Part shown: positions 25,706 through 35,480 of the stretch, in pieces | Numbering within the stretch: position 1 is the stretch's first letter | Layout of the letters: every line of letters begins with the position of its first letter | Assembly (NCBI RefSeq): GCF_009496535.1 | Contig: NZ_WIDL01000005.1 | Location: 1 to 64,000, forward strand | Direction: 5' to 3' | Origin: Stenotrophomonas sp. MYb238 | GTDB taxonomy: Bacteria; Pseudomonadota; Gammaproteobacteria; Xanthomonadales; Xanthomonadaceae | DNA length: 64,000 nt | The notes under the pieces: generated by a model | What the model saw: the letters and a program-made list of their open reading frames with translations, nothing else | Databases searched by the model: none | What the model was told of the DNA's origin: nothing | Program-made: the position numbers and the translations under genes

Positions 25706-28700
25706 GTGCGCCGCTTCAATCTCTCCGAATGGGCGCTGGGCAACCGCCCGCTGGTGCTGTTCATGATGATCGCGCTGGCGGTCATCGGCGCCTGGTCCTA
25801 CAAGCACCTGGGCCAGTCCGAGGACCCGCCGTTCACCTTCAAGGCGATGGTCGTGCAGACCGCGTGGCCGGGTGCCACCGCCGAGCAGGTCTCGCGGCAG
25901 GTGACCGAGCCGATCGAGAAGGCGCTGATGAACACCGGGCAGTTCGAGTTCATCCAGTCGTACTCGCGGCCGGGCGAGTCGCAGGTGATCTTCATGGCGC
26001 GCGACTCGATGCGCTCCAAGGACGTGCCCGAGCTGTTCTACCAGGTGCGCAAGAAGGTCGGCGACATCCGCTCGCAGCTGCCGGCCGAGGTGGTCGGGCC
26101 GTTCTTCAACGACGAGTTCGGCGACACCTTCGGCAACATCTACGCGTTGACCGGCAAGGGCTACGACTACGCGCTAATGCGCGACTACGCCGACCGCATC
26201 CAGCTGGAACTGCAGCGCGTGGCCGACGTCGGCAAGGTCGATCTGCTCGGCCTGCAGGACGAGAAGGTGTGGATCGAGCTGTCCAACACCAAGCTGGCCA
26301 CGCTGGGCGTGTCGATGCAGCAGGTGCAGCAGGCGCTGGCCGACCAGAACGCCATCGCCCCGGCGAGCTGGTTCGAGACCGCCAGCGACCGCGTGCAGCT
26401 GCGCGTGACCGGCCAGTTCCAGTCGGTCGAGGACATCGCCGCCTTCCCGATCCGCGCCGGCGACCGCACCGTGCACCTGGGCGACCTGGCGCAGATCAAG
26501 CGCGGTTTCGCCGACCCCGCTTCGCCGAAGATGCGTTTCATGGGCGAGGACGCCATCGGTATTGCTGTAGCGATGAAGGACGGCGGCGACATCCTCAAGC
26601 TGGGCAAGGCGCTGGACGCCGAGTTCGCGCGCCTGCAGAAGACGCTGCCGGCCGGCATGGAGCTGCGCAAGGTCTCCGACCAGCCGCATGCGGTGGAGGA
26701 TTCGGTGGGCGAGTTCGTCAAGGTGCTGACCGAGGCGGTGGTGATCGTGCTGCTGGTCAGCTTCTTCTCGCTGGGCTGGCGCACCGGGCTGGTGGTGGCG
26801 GTATCGATCCCGCTGGTGCTGGCGATGACCTTCTTCGTCATGCACCAGTTCGACATCGGCCTGCACAAGATCTCGCTGGGCGCGCTGGTGCTGGCGCTGG
26901 GCCTGCTGGTGGACGATGCGATCATCGCGGTGGAGATGATGGCCACCAAGATGGAGCAGGGCTACGACCGCCTGCGCGCGGCCAGCTTCGCCTGGGAATC
27001 GACCGCGTTCCCGATGCTGACCGGCACGCTGATCACCGCCGCCGGCTTCCTGCCCATCGCCACCGCCGCCTCCAGCACCGGCGAGTACACCCGCTCGCTG
27101 TTCCAGGTGGTGACGATCGCGCTGGTGGTGTCGTGGATCGCCGCGGTGCTGTTCATCCCGTACCTGGGCGACAAGATGCTGCCGGACCTGCACAACCGTG
27201 CGGCCCCCCGGCCGGGCAGCCTCGCCGCGCGCTGGCATGCGCAGCGCCTGCGCTGGGCCGACCGTAACCCCGCGCTGGCCAACCTGGTCCGGCCGAAGGA
27301 ACTGGCGCACGACCACGACCCGTACAAGAGCGCGTTCTACCAGCGCTTCCGGCGGTTCCTCGACGCCTGCCTGCGCCGCCGCTGGCTGGTGATCTTCGCC
27401 ACCGTCGGCCTGTTCGTATTCTCGCTGGCGATGTTCCGCTTCGTGCCGCAGCAGTTCTTCCCGGACTCGACCCGGCCGGAACTGATGGTGGACATCGAGC
27501 TGGCCGAAGGCGCGTCGCTGGCCGCGACCCAGGCGCAGGCGCACAAGCTGGAGGAACTGCTCAAACAGCGCGAGGGCATCGCCAACTACGTCGGCTACGT
27601 GGGCAGCGGCTCGCCGCGCTTCTACCTGCCGCTGGACCAGCAGCTGCCGGCGACCAACTTCGCCCAGTTCGTGGTGCTGGCGCAGGACATCCATGCGCGC
27701 GAGGACGTACGCGACTGGCTGCTCAAGGAAGTGGTGCCGCAGTTCACCGACGTGCAGCTGCGCGTGACCCGGCTGGAAAACGGCCCGCCGGTGGGCTACC
27801 CGGTGCAGTTCCGCGTGTCCGGCGAGCACATCGACCGGGTGCAGGCCATCGCCCGGCAGGTGGCCGACAAGGTGCGGCAGAACCCGCACGTGGCCAACGT
27901 CAACCTCAACTGGTCCGAGCCGAGCAAGGTGGTGCGGCTGGTGGTGGACCAGGACCGCGCCCGCGCGCTGGGCGTGAGCAGCGCGCAGATCGCGCACTTC
28001 CTGGGCAGCTCGCTGTCGGGCATGCAGGTGAGCACCTACCGCGAAGGCAACCGCCAGATCGGCATGCTGCTGCGCGGCCCGGAGGAGGAACGCGCGCAGC
28101 TCGAGCTGCTCGCCAGCCTGGCCATTCCCACGCCCGGCGGCACCGCGGTGCCGCTGTCGCAGGTGGCCCGGCTCGAGTATGTGTTCGAGGACGGCATCAT
28201 CTGGCACCGCAACCGCCTGCCCACCGTGACCGTGCGCGCGGACATCGCCGACGGCCTGCTGCCGCCGGAGGTCACCGGGCAGATCCTGCCGGCCCTGGAC
28301 GGCATCCGCGCCGCGCTGCCGGACGGCTACCTGCTGGAAGTCGGCGGCACGGTGGAGGATTCGGCGCGCGGGCAGAACTCGATCAAGGCCGGCATGCCGC
28401 TGTTCCTGATCGTGGTGGTGACCCTGCTGATGCTGCAGCTGCGCAGCTTCTCGCGCGCGGCGATGGTGCTGGTCACCGCGCCCCTGGGCATCATCGGCGC
28501 GACCCTGTTCCTGCTGATCTTCCGCGTGCCGTTCGGCTTCGTGGCGCTGCTGGGCACCATCGCGCTGGCGGGCATGATCATGCGCAACTCGGTGATCCTG
28601 GTGGACCAGATCCAGCAGGACATCGACGCCGGGCACGACCGCTGGCACGCCATCATCGACGCCACCGTGCGCCGCTTCCGCCCGATCGTGCTGACCGCGC

Positions 28701-28867
28701 TGGCCGCGGTGCTGGCGATGATCCCGCTCTCGCGCAGCGCGTTCTACGGTTCGATGGCGATCTCGATCATGGGCGGGCTGATCGTCGGCACGGTGCTGAC
28801 TCTGGTGTTCCTGCCGGCGCTGTACGCGGCCTGGTTCCGGGTGCGGCCGGACGAAGCGGCAAGCTGA
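25706..28867 (+). CDS. RND efflux transporter permease (HAE1-type, TriC/VexK-like)
   Basis: A 1053-residue inner-membrane drug/proton antiporter with 12 membrane segments. The TM4 motif LGLLVDDAIIAVEMM puts the proton-relay Asp pair at 403-404. The start is a GTG at 25706 after AAGGAG. The N-terminal RRFNLSEWALGNRP is typical of the subgroup resembling VexK and TriC rather than AcrB. It follows the adaptor after a 206-base gap. There is no outer-membrane channel gene in the cluster, so a separate TolC, such as that at 21439-22797, may be used. Regulation is probably by the divergent TetR. Confidence 0.93.
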   Translation: MRRFNLSEWALGNRPLVLFMMIALAVIGAWSYKHLGQSEDPPFTFKAMVVQTAWPGATAEQVSRQVTEPIEKALMNTGQFEFIQSYSRPGESQVIFMARDSMRSKDVPELFYQVRKKVGDIRSQLPAEVVGPFFNDEFGDTFGNIYALTGKGYDYALMRDYADRIQLELQRVADVGKVDLLGLQDEKVWIELSNTKLATLGVSMQQVQQALADQNAIAPASWFETASDRVQLRVTGQFQSVEDIAAFPIRAGDRTVHLGDLAQIKRGFADPASPKMRFMGEDAIGIAVAMKDGGDILKLGKALDAEFARLQKTLPAGMELRKVSDQPHAVEDSVGEFVKVLTEAVVIVLLVSFFSLGWRTGLVVAVSIPLVLAMTFFVMHQFDIGLHKISLGALVLALGLLVDDAIIAVEMMATKMEQGYDRLRAASFAWESTAFPMLTGTLITAAGFLPIATAASSTGEYTRSLFQVVTIALVVSWIAAVLFIPYLGDKMLPDLHNRAAPRPGSLAARWHAQRLRWADRNPALANLVRPKELAHDHDPYKSAFYQRFRRFLDACLRRRWLVIFATVGLFVFSLAMFRFVPQQFFPDSTRPELMVDIELAEGASLAATQAQAHKLEELLKQREGIANYVGYVGSGSPRFYLPLDQQLPATNFAQFVVLAQDIHAREDVRDWLLKEVVPQFTDVQLRVTRLENGPPVGYPVQFRVSGEHIDRVQAIARQVADKVRQNPHVANVNLNWSEPSKVVRLVVDQDRARALGVSSAQIAHFLGSSLSGMQVSTYREGNRQIGMLLRGPEEERAQLELLASLAIPTPGGTAVPLSQVARLEYVFEDGIIWHRNRLPTVTVRADIADGLLPPEVTGQILPALDGIRAALPDGYLLEVGGTVEDSARGQNSIKAGMPLFLIVVVTLLMLQLRSFSRAAMVLVTAPLGIIGATLFLLIFRVPFGFVALLGTIALAGMIMRNSVILVDQIQQDIDAGHDRWHAIIDATVRRFRPIVLTALAAVLAMIPLSRSAFYGSMAISIMGGLIVGTVLTLVFLPALYAAWFRVRPDEAAS

Positions 28868-28922
28868 ACGCCGCGTCCGCCGGGGTTTTGCGGCGGATGC
28901 GCGCCCCCTTCGCGGTGGTAGA

Positions 28923-31900
28923 TTGGTGCGGCGCGACGGCCTGGGTGGCAGGCGCGCCAAGCCGCGAAGGGGGACGGTTCTGTTGGCCGGTAGCATCGAG
29001 ATCGCCAAGGGCGTGGTTTCCCGCGTGCGCGCCGCATGGCCGCCGTCGTGGCGCTGGGGCGCGGTGCTGGCATTGGCCTGCCTGTGTTTCCCGGCGGCGG
29101 CGCCGGCCCAGGACGGCCGCCATTACATGGTCAGCGGCTGGACCATGGCCGACGGCCTGCCGCACAACCTCGTGCATGCGCTGGCGCAGGACCGCGACGG
29201 CTTCATCTGGGCCGGGACCTGGGAAGGCGTGGTGCGCTTCAACGGCCGCCAGTTCACCGTTTTCGACCGCCAGAACACGCCGGGCGCGGAGCTGTCGGGC
29301 GTGTTCTGCATTCTTGCCGAGGCCGATGGCGGCGTGCTGTTCGGCACCGCCGCCGACGGCGTGTTCCGTTATCACCAGGGCCGCTGGCAGCACCTGGGCG
29401 AGGCCGCGGCGCGGCGCCTGCCGGTGACCGCGCTGCTGCGCGACGCCGACGGCAGCCTGTGGATCGCCTCGGCCAGGCGCCTGTTGCGGATGGACGCCGC
29501 CGGCCGCATCCGCGAGGTGGGCGGCGACGCCGGCCTGCCGGACGGGCGGGTCAACGCGCTGGCCCGGGGCGACGGCGGCGCCGTGCTCGTCGCCACCGAC
29601 GCCGGTGCCTTCCGCCTGCACGACGGACGCGCTTCGCCCTGGGCCAGGGAGTGGGCGGCGGCCACCGCGGTGCGCGGCATCGCCGCCGACGGCGCCGGCG
29701 GCTGGCTGCTGGCCACCGACGACGGCGTCTACTGGCGCGATGGGGCCGGCAGGGTCACGCACCTGCAGGCCGGCCGGCGCGTGGACACGGTCCTGCGCGA
29801 CGCGGTCGGCGCGATCTGGATGAGCCTGTCCAGCAGCAGCGGCGAACTGCTGCGGCATGCCGGCGATGGCGACGAACGCCTGGCCATCGCCGGGCCGGTG
29901 AGCCCGGCCTTGCTCGCCGACCGCGAGGGCCTGATCTGGAGCGGCAGCACCGACGGCCTGCACCGCGTGGCCGAGGTCGCCGCGGTCGGCTTCACCCGCG
30001 CCGACGGCCTGCGCAGCGACTACGTGCGCGTGGTGCTGCAGAGCGAGGACCGGTCGCTGTGGATCGGCCATGCCGACGGCCTGGAGCGCTGGCACGAACG
30101 GCGCATGCAGCCGGTGCGGCTGGGCAGCGGGAACGGCCGCGATCCATCGGTGCTGGCGCTGGCCTGGCGCGACGGCACGCTGTGGGCGGGTACCTACGGC
30201 CAGGGCGTGTTCCGGCTGGATGCGCAGGGCAGGGTGCAGGAGCGGATCCGGCTCGACGGCCGCGGCGAACCGATCGTGCGCGCGCTGCTGGCCGATGCCG
30301 ACGGCGGGCTGTGGATCGGCGGCACCCATGGCCTGAGCCATTACCGGAACGGACAGCTGCAGCTGCGGCTGGACAGCAAGGGCCAGCCCTCGGCGGTGGT
30401 GCAGGCGCTGTACCGCGACAACGACGGCACGCTGTGGATCGGCACCACCGGCGGCATGGCCGCGCTGGGCGCCGACGGCACGCTGCGGACCTGGGACGCC
30501 GAGGACGAGATCCCCGCGCAGTACGTGTTCGATTTCCTGCGCGATGCCGGGGGCGACCTGTGGATCGCCAGCGACCGCGGCCTGCTGCGCATGCGCGAGG
30601 GCACCTTCCGGGTCTACGACCACCGCCACGGCCTGCCGCGCGACAAGCTGTTCCGCATCATCGACGACCAGGCCGGCAACCTGTGGCTGCCCAGCAACAT
30701 CGGCGTGTTCCGCATCGCCCGCAAGGAACTGGACCAGATCGACGCCGGCACCCGGCGGCAGCTGGCCGTGCACGTGGTCGACCACAGCGACGGCATGCCG
30801 GGCAACCAGGGCAACGGCGCATCGATGCCGGCCGGCTGGCGCGCCAGCAACGGCGCGCTGGCGTTCCCGACCTCGGCCGGGCTCGGGCTGGTCGACCCGC
30901 GGATCGCCGGCCGCTACGACGGCAAGGCATCGCCGGTGGTGTTCGAGTCGGTATCGGTGGACGGCGTCGCGCAGGCGCAGGCCGGGCGCCTGCGGCTGGA
31001 GCCGGGCGCGCGCCGCCTGGCCGTCGACTACGCGGCGCTGAACTTCCGCGCGCCGGACAAGATGCGCTACCGCTACCGCCTGCATGGCTTCGACGCGGCG
31101 TGGGTGGAGGCCGGAACCGGCACCGAGGCGGTCTACACCAACCTGCCGCCCGGCCAGTACCGGCTGGAAGTGCAGGCCATGGCGTTGCCGCTGGACTGGG
31201 CGCGGCTGCCGGAAGTGGGTGCGGCGACGCTGGAACTGGAAGTCGTGCCGCCGCTGTGGAAACGCACGTCCTCGCGCGTGTTGGCCGGGCTGCTGCTGGT
31301 GGCCGCGGTGGTGCTGGGGTTCTGGCTGCGCACCGCCAGCTACCGGCGCAGCCAGCGCCGGCTCAACCGGGTGATCGCCGCGCGCACCGAGGAACTGAGC
31401 GACAAGAACCGCGCGCTGGAGCTGGCCGGCATCGAACGCGATCGGCTGCTGCAGCAGCTCGAGCACCAGGCCACGCACGACGTGCTGACCGGCTTGCCGA
31501 ACCGCCGCGCGGCCGAGATCCACCTGCGCCAGGCGCTGGAAGACGCCGGGCGCGACGGCGAACCGCTCAGCGTGGCGCTGATCGACATCGACCACTTCAA
31601 GCGGATCAACGACCGCCTCGGCCACGAGGGCGGCGACCACGTGCTGCGCGACGTGGCCGGGCTGCTGCGCCAGCACCTGGACGGCGACCTGTTCGTGTCG
31701 CGCCATGGCGGCGAGGAATTCCTGGCGGTGCTGCGCGGCCTGACGCTGGAGCAGGCCACCGAACGGCTGCAGTCGCTGCGCCTGGCGCTGGCCCGCCAGC
31801 GCATGGACGCGGTCGATCCGGGGCTGGTGGTCACCGCCAGCATCGGCGTGGCCGAGCGCGGTCCGGACCAGGATTCCCCGCGCACCCTGCTGGCCGCCGC

Positions 31901-31955
31901 CGACCGCCAGCTGTACCGCGCCAAGCGCGAGGGCCGCAACCGCGTGTGCGGCTGA
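28923..31955 (+). CDS. Propeller-sensor diguanylate cyclase (two-component-propeller, Y_Y_Y and GGDEF)
   Basis: An exported-sensor diguanylate cyclase of about 1000 residues. A signal/anchor segment (about 38-62) leads to repeated beta-propeller blades with LWIG and LWIA motifs, then a Y_Y_Y domain, a membrane helix near residues 783-805, and a C-terminal GGDEF domain whose active site is GGEEF (residues 929-933). It would make c-di-GMP in response to a periplasmic signal. The RxxD inhibitory site is not conserved: D-G-D-L occupies its place. The start is uncertain; TTG or GTG codons at 28923, 28926, 28983 and 29013 are all possible, 28983 having the best purine-rich upstream run. Confidence 0.88.
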   Translation: MVRRDGLGGRRAKPRRGTVLLAGSIEIAKGVVSRVRAAWPPSWRWGAVLALACLCFPAAAPAQDGRHYMVSGWTMADGLPHNLVHALAQDRDGFIWAGTWEGVVRFNGRQFTVFDRQNTPGAELSGVFCILAEADGGVLFGTAADGVFRYHQGRWQHLGEAAARRLPVTALLRDADGSLWIASARRLLRMDAAGRIREVGGDAGLPDGRVNALARGDGGAVLVATDAGAFRLHDGRASPWAREWAAATAVRGIAADGAGGWLLATDDGVYWRDGAGRVTHLQAGRRVDTVLRDAVGAIWMSLSSSSGELLRHAGDGDERLAIAGPVSPALLADREGLIWSGSTDGLHRVAEVAAVGFTRADGLRSDYVRVVLQSEDRSLWIGHADGLERWHERRMQPVRLGSGNGRDPSVLALAWRDGTLWAGTYGQGVFRLDAQGRVQERIRLDGRGEPIVRALLADADGGLWIGGTHGLSHYRNGQLQLRLDSKGQPSAVVQALYRDNDGTLWIGTTGGMAALGADGTLRTWDAEDEIPAQYVFDFLRDAGGDLWIASDRGLLRMREGTFRVYDHRHGLPRDKLFRIIDDQAGNLWLPSNIGVFRIARKELDQIDAGTRRQLAVHVVDHSDGMPGNQGNGASMPAGWRASNGALAFPTSAGLGLVDPRIAGRYDGKASPVVFESVSVDGVAQAQAGRLRLEPGARRLAVDYAALNFRAPDKMRYRYRLHGFDAAWVEAGTGTEAVYTNLPPGQYRLEVQAMALPLDWARLPEVGAATLELEVVPPLWKRTSSRVLAGLLLVAAVVLGFWLRTASYRRSQRRLNRVIAARTEELSDKNRALELAGIERDRLLQQLEHQATHDVLTGLPNRRAAEIHLRQALEDAGRDGEPLSVALIDIDHFKRINDRLGHEGGDHVLRDVAGLLRQHLDGDLFVSRHGGEEFLAVLRGLTLEQATERLQSLRLALARQRMDAVDPGLVVTASIGVAERGPDQDSPRTLLAAADRQLYRAKREGRNRVCG

Positions 31956-31996
31956 ACCCCATGCCCGGAAGCATCCCCGGCGACGTTGCCCGGGCC

Positions 31997-32002
31997 TACA
32001 AT
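31997..32002 (+). promoter_or_regulatory. Candidate -10 element (TACAAT) for proline iminopeptidase
   Basis: TACAAT in GCCTACAATCGGGG lies 29 bases before the ATG at 32032, just past the diguanylate cyclase gene end. No good -35 is seen at 16-18 bases. Confidence 0.4.
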
Positions 32003-32031
32003 CGGGGGTTCTCCACGCAGTGAGTCCGCGC

Positions 32032-32973
32032 ATGCGCACGCTTTATCCCGCCATCACGCCCTACGACACCGGTACGCTCAAGGTCGACGAGCGCCACACG
32101 CTGTACTACGAACAGTGCGGCAACCCCGACGGCAAGCCGGTGGTGATGCTGCACGGCGGCCCCGGCGGCGGCTGCACCGCGAAGATGCGCCAGTTCCACG
32201 ACCCGGCGAAGTACCGCATCATCCTGTTCGACCAGCGCGGCTCGGGCCGCTCCACGCCGCATGCCGACCTAGTGGACAACACCACCTGGGACCTGGTGGC
32301 CGACATCGAGACGCTGCGCGAGGCGCTGGGCGTGGACGCGTGGCAGGTATTCGGCGGCAGCTGGGGTTCGACCCTCGCGCTGGCCTATGCCCAGACCCAT
32401 CCGCAACGCGTGACCGAGCTGGTCCTGCGCGGCATCTTCATGCTGCGCCGCTGGGAGCTGGAATGGTTCTACCAGGAAGGCGCCAGCCGCCTGTTCCCGG
32501 ACGCCTGGGACCACTACGTCGGCGCGATCCCGCCGGTGGAGCGGCACGACCTGATCTCGGCGTTCCACCGCCGCCTGACCAGCGACGACGAGGCCACCCG
32601 CCTCGCCGCGGCCAGGGCCTGGAGCGTGTGGGAAGGCGCCACCAGCTTCCTGCACGTGGACGACGACTTCATCAACAGCCACGAAGACCCGCAGTTCGCG
32701 CTGGCCTTCGCCCGCATCGAGAACCACTACTTCGTCAACGGCGGCTTCTTCGAGGTCGAGGACCAGCTGCTGCGCGACGCGCATCGCATCGCCGACATCC
32801 CCGGCGTGATCGTGCACGGCCGCTACGACGTGGTGTGCCCGCTGGCCAATGCCTGGGACCTGCACAAGGCCTGGCCGAAGGCGCAGCTGCACATCACCCC
32901 GGCTTCGGGCCACTCGGCGTTCGAGGCCGAGAACGTGGATGCGCTGGTGCGCGCCACCGACAGCTTCGCCTGA
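32032..32973 (+). CDS. pip: Proline iminopeptidase
   Basis: A 313-residue alpha/beta hydrolase that removes N-terminal proline from peptides (family S33). The oxyanion motif HGGPGGG is at 41-47, the nucleophile Ser110 in GGSWGS, the Asp in HGRYDVVCP and the His in SGHSAF near the C terminus. The start MRTLYPAITPYD at 32032 matches the family; a GTG four codons upstream (32020) is also open. A GTAG-type repeat follows the gene. Confidence 0.95.
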   Translation: MRTLYPAITPYDTGTLKVDERHTLYYEQCGNPDGKPVVMLHGGPGGGCTAKMRQFHDPAKYRIILFDQRGSGRSTPHADLVDNTTWDLVADIETLREALGVDAWQVFGGSWGSTLALAYAQTHPQRVTELVLRGIFMLRRWELEWFYQEGASRLFPDAWDHYVGAIPPVERHDLISAFHRRLTSDDEATRLAAARAWSVWEGATSFLHVDDDFINSHEDPQFALAFARIENHYFVNGGFFEVEDQLLRDAHRIADIPGVIVHGRYDVVCPLANAWDLHKAWPKAQLHITPASGHSAFEAENVDALVRATDSFA

Positions 32974-33077
32974 GCCTTGGCGGGAGTGCCGGCCGGGCCG
33001 GCGCTTCCGTTGCTGCTGTCCGCTGCGTCTCCCGCAGCGGAACCCGAGACCCGGGCACTACCGCACGGATGTCTTCC

Positions 33078-33195
33078 GTAGGAGCGCACCTCGGTGCGCG
33101 ACAGGGCGTTCATGCAGCCCCCCCTGCGGCAGCCCGCGCATCCCCGCGCCGGGATTCAAAGGGGAAAGCCCTCGCGCACCGGGGTGCGCTCCTAC
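33078..33195. repeat. GTAG-type palindromic repeat pair (SMAG-like dimer)
   Basis: GTAGGAGCGCACCTCGGTGC (from 33078) is inverted at the far end as GCACCGGGGTGCGCTCCTAC (to 33195). The two arms are about 24 bases each and face outward GTAG ends, as in SMAG dimers. The far CTAC provides the TAG stop of the minus-strand gene starting at 34004. Confidence 0.8.
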
Positions 33196-34004
33196 GTGGC
33201 GGCGCAGGCCAGCAGCGTCGGCTGCAATGCGGTGAACAGCCGCGCCAGCCGCTCCGCCCAGGCCTGCTGGCCGGCGTCGTCGGCGATCAGGTCCTGGCGG
33301 ATCTCCAGCTCCACGTGCACCAGCCCGCGGCCTTCGCCATGCACCGGTACCGCGTAGTCGCTGGTGCTGCTCACCGAGTAGGGCTGGTTGTCGCCGACCA
33401 CCAGGTCGCCTTCGTCGCGCAGGGCCTGCAGCAGCGCATGGGCGAAACGCGCGTCGCGGTGGTACAGCACGCCCGCATGCCAGGGCCGCTGCATGCCGTT
33501 CATCGCCGGGGTGAAGCTGTGCATCATCACCAGCAGCGTCGGCCTGCCGGCATCGCGACGGCGGTCCAGCTCGGCGGCGATGCGCGCGTGGTAGGGCGCG
33601 TGGATGGCGTCGATGCGCTGCTGCCGCTGCGCGGCGTCCGCTCCGGCGTTGCCCGGAATGGCGGTGCCGTCGCTGGTTTCGGGCATCAGCGTCGGCGAGG
33701 CCAGCGGCCGGTTGCAGTCGATCACCAGGCGCGAGTAGGTCTGTTCGATCGCCCACGCGTCCAGCCGCGTGGACAGCGCGCGGGTGGTGCCGGCGATGCC
33801 GATGTCCCAGCCGATGTGGCGGTCCAGCTCCGCCTGTACCAGGCCCAGGTCGCCCAGCGCGGCGGGTACGCGCTGCCCGGCGTGGTCGGCCAGCAGCAGG
33901 AACGGCGAGCGGCCGTGCGGATTGTGCACGGCGAACGGCGGCGGGTCGCGGGGGCCGAGCAGCGGCGCGGCGGGCATGCCGGCCGGGCGTTCGAGCAGGC
34001 TCAT
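33192..34004 (-). CDS. N-formylglutamate amidohydrolase family protein
   Basis: A 270-residue protein of the HutG/FGase family, zinc-dependent enzymes that hydrolyse N-formyl- or N-acyl-amino acids and related amides. Recognised features are the N-terminal PFLLLADHAGQRVP and LVIDCNRPLASPTL segments, MMHSFTPAMNG, and late VHVELEIRQDL. No other hut genes are near, so a role in histidine breakdown is not implied. The start at 34004 overlaps the NUDIX gene stop (34001) in ATGA, indicating translational coupling. The stop lies inside the adjacent repeat. Confidence 0.82.
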   Translation of the reverse strand: MSLLERPAGMPAAPLLGPRDPPPFAVHNPHGRSPFLLLADHAGQRVPAALGDLGLVQAELDRHIGWDIGIAGTTRALSTRLDAWAIEQTYSRLVIDCNRPLASPTLMPETSDGTAIPGNAGADAAQRQQRIDAIHAPYHARIAAELDRRRDAGRPTLLVMMHSFTPAMNGMQRPWHAGVLYHRDARFAHALLQALRDEGDLVVGDNQPYSVSSTSDYAVPVHGEGRGLVHVELEIRQDLIADDAGQQAWAERLARLFTALQPTLLACAAT

Positions 34005-34549
34005 CGCGGGCGGCCGTCCAGGTGGTGTTCGATCATCCACAGGCCGGCCCAGAGCTTGGCGTCCAGCTCGTAACCCTGGCCCATCTTCTCCACCAGCCAC
34101 GCCGCGGCGCGGCGGCGCGGAACGTGGTGCACGGTGATGTCCTCGCTGTCGTCGCCGCCGCCCTCGCCGACCCGGCGCAGGCCGGTGACGCGCACGAACG
34201 CGACCTTCTCGCTGCTGGCGCCGGACGAGGTCGGGCCGATCATCAGCACTTCGGCGTGCGCGGCGGTCCAGCCGGTTTCCTCCTCCAGCTCGCGGATGGC
34301 GGAAGCCTCGATCGATTCGCCGGCGGTGATGTCGCCGACCAGCCCGGCCGGCATCTCGATGGTGCGCGCCTGCAGCGGCACGCGGAACTGCTCGACGAAC
34401 AGCACCTCGTCGTCCGGGGTGACGGCGACGATGATCGCGGCCAGTCCGCCGGCGTGGGTGCGCTCGCTGTATTCCCAGGTGCCGCGCACCACCATGCGCT
34501 GGTAGCGGCCTTCGTAGACGACGCGGGGTTCGGCGGTGTGCTGGCTCAT
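34001..34549 (-). CDS. NUDIX hydrolase (ADP-ribose pyrophosphatase-like)
   Basis: A 182-residue NUDIX protein. The Nudix box GxxxxxExxxxRELxEExG is seen as GESIEASAIRELEEETGW near residues 80-98, after EMPAGLVG, an order shared with ADP-sugar pyrophosphatases such as NudF. The start at 34549 overlaps the stop of the flap endonuclease gene by 3 bases (ATGA). It is the third gene in the operon nitroreductase-xni-nudix-FGase. The substrate is uncertain. Confidence 0.88.
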   Translation of the reverse strand: MSQHTAEPRVVYEGRYQRMVVRGTWEYSERTHAGGLAAIIVAVTPDDEVLFVEQFRVPLQARTIEMPAGLVGDITAGESIEASAIRELEEETGWTAAHAEVLMIGPTSSGASSEKVAFVRVTGLRRVGEGGGDDSEDITVHHVPRRRAAAWLVEKMGQGYELDAKLWAGLWMIEHHLDGRPR

Positions 34550-35475
34550 GCGTATGCGTTGGCAGGGGGAGGGGGCGATTCCAGTCCGGCGGCGGCCAGC
34601 AGCCGGCGCCGGGTGAGCGGGCCGAAGCGCAGCGCTTCGCACAGGCCGCCGAGCATGTCCGCGTCAGCCGCGCCGCGGGCGAAACCGGGCGTGGCCGCGG
34701 CCAGCGGCGCGTCGAGCGCGATGGTGGTCAGCTGCCGGAACAGCAGCGCCAGTTCGCGCTGCTCGCGCAGGCGCGCGGCCATCTGCGCGGCGCCGCGCAG
34801 GCGCAGGAAGGGGATCTCGTCGATCCGCTCCAGCACCGCGTCGAGGCTGCCGAAATGGGCCAGCAGCACCGCCGCCGACTTGCCGCCGATGCCGCTGACG
34901 CCGGGGATGTTGTCCACCGCGTCGCCGCACAGCGCCAGGTAGTCGGCGATCTGGTGCGCGTGCACGCCATGGCGCGCCTTGACCCCGGCCGCGCCCCAGC
35001 GCTGGTTGCGGGCGTAGTCCCACTGTTCGTCGTGTTCGAGCAGCAGCTGCGACAGGTCCTTGTCGGCCGAGACGATCACCCCGCGCAGCGCATGGCCGCG
35101 CCCGGCGTGCAGCGCGCTGCCGATCAGGTCGTCGGCCTCGTAGTCGCGGTCGGCCAGCACGACCAGCCCCAGCGCCGCGCACAGCGCCTTGCAGTGCGCG
35201 AACTGGCGCCGCAGGGCCTCCGGCGCCGGCTCGCGGTTGGCCTTGTAGGACGGGTAGAGGCGGTGGCGGAAGCAGCTGTCCAGCGCCTCGTCGAAGGCGA
35301 TGGCGATATGCGCCGGGCGCTCGCGCTCGAGCAGTTCCAGCACGAAGCGGGCGAAGCCGTGCACGGCATTGGTGGGCCAGCCCTGCGCGTCCTGGAAGCT
35401 GTCGGGCATCGAGTGCCAGGCGCGGAACACGTAGAGGCTGGCATCGACCAGGTAGAGCGGCCGTGCCGGCGCCAT
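34546..35475 (-). CDS. 5'-3' exonuclease / flap endonuclease-like (Xni-like)
   Basis: A 309-residue PIN-domain nuclease related to the N-terminal 5' nuclease domain of DNA polymerase I. Metal-binding aspartates appear in LVDASLYVFRA, the DRDYEADDLIGSA block near residues 108-120, and SADKDLSQLL. An H3TH motif follows in GVSGIGGKSAAVLLAHFGS. It lacks the polymerase domain and resembles Xni or short Exo proteins. ATG 35475 is used; a GTG at 35484 overlapping the nitroreductase stop is possible. Confidence 0.88.
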   Translation of the reverse strand: MAPARPLYLVDASLYVFRAWHSMPDSFQDAQGWPTNAVHGFARFVLELLERERPAHIAIAFDEALDSCFRHRLYPSYKANREPAPEALRRQFAHCKALCAALGLVVLADRDYEADDLIGSALHAGRGHALRGVIVSADKDLSQLLLEHDEQWDYARNQRWGAAGVKARHGVHAHQIADYLALCGDAVDNIPGVSGIGGKSAAVLLAHFGSLDAVLERIDEIPFLRLRGAAQMAARLREQRELALLFRQLTTIALDAPLAAATPGFARGAADADMLGGLCEALRFGPLTRRRLLAAAGLESPPPPANAYA

Positions 35476-35480
35476 GCCCG

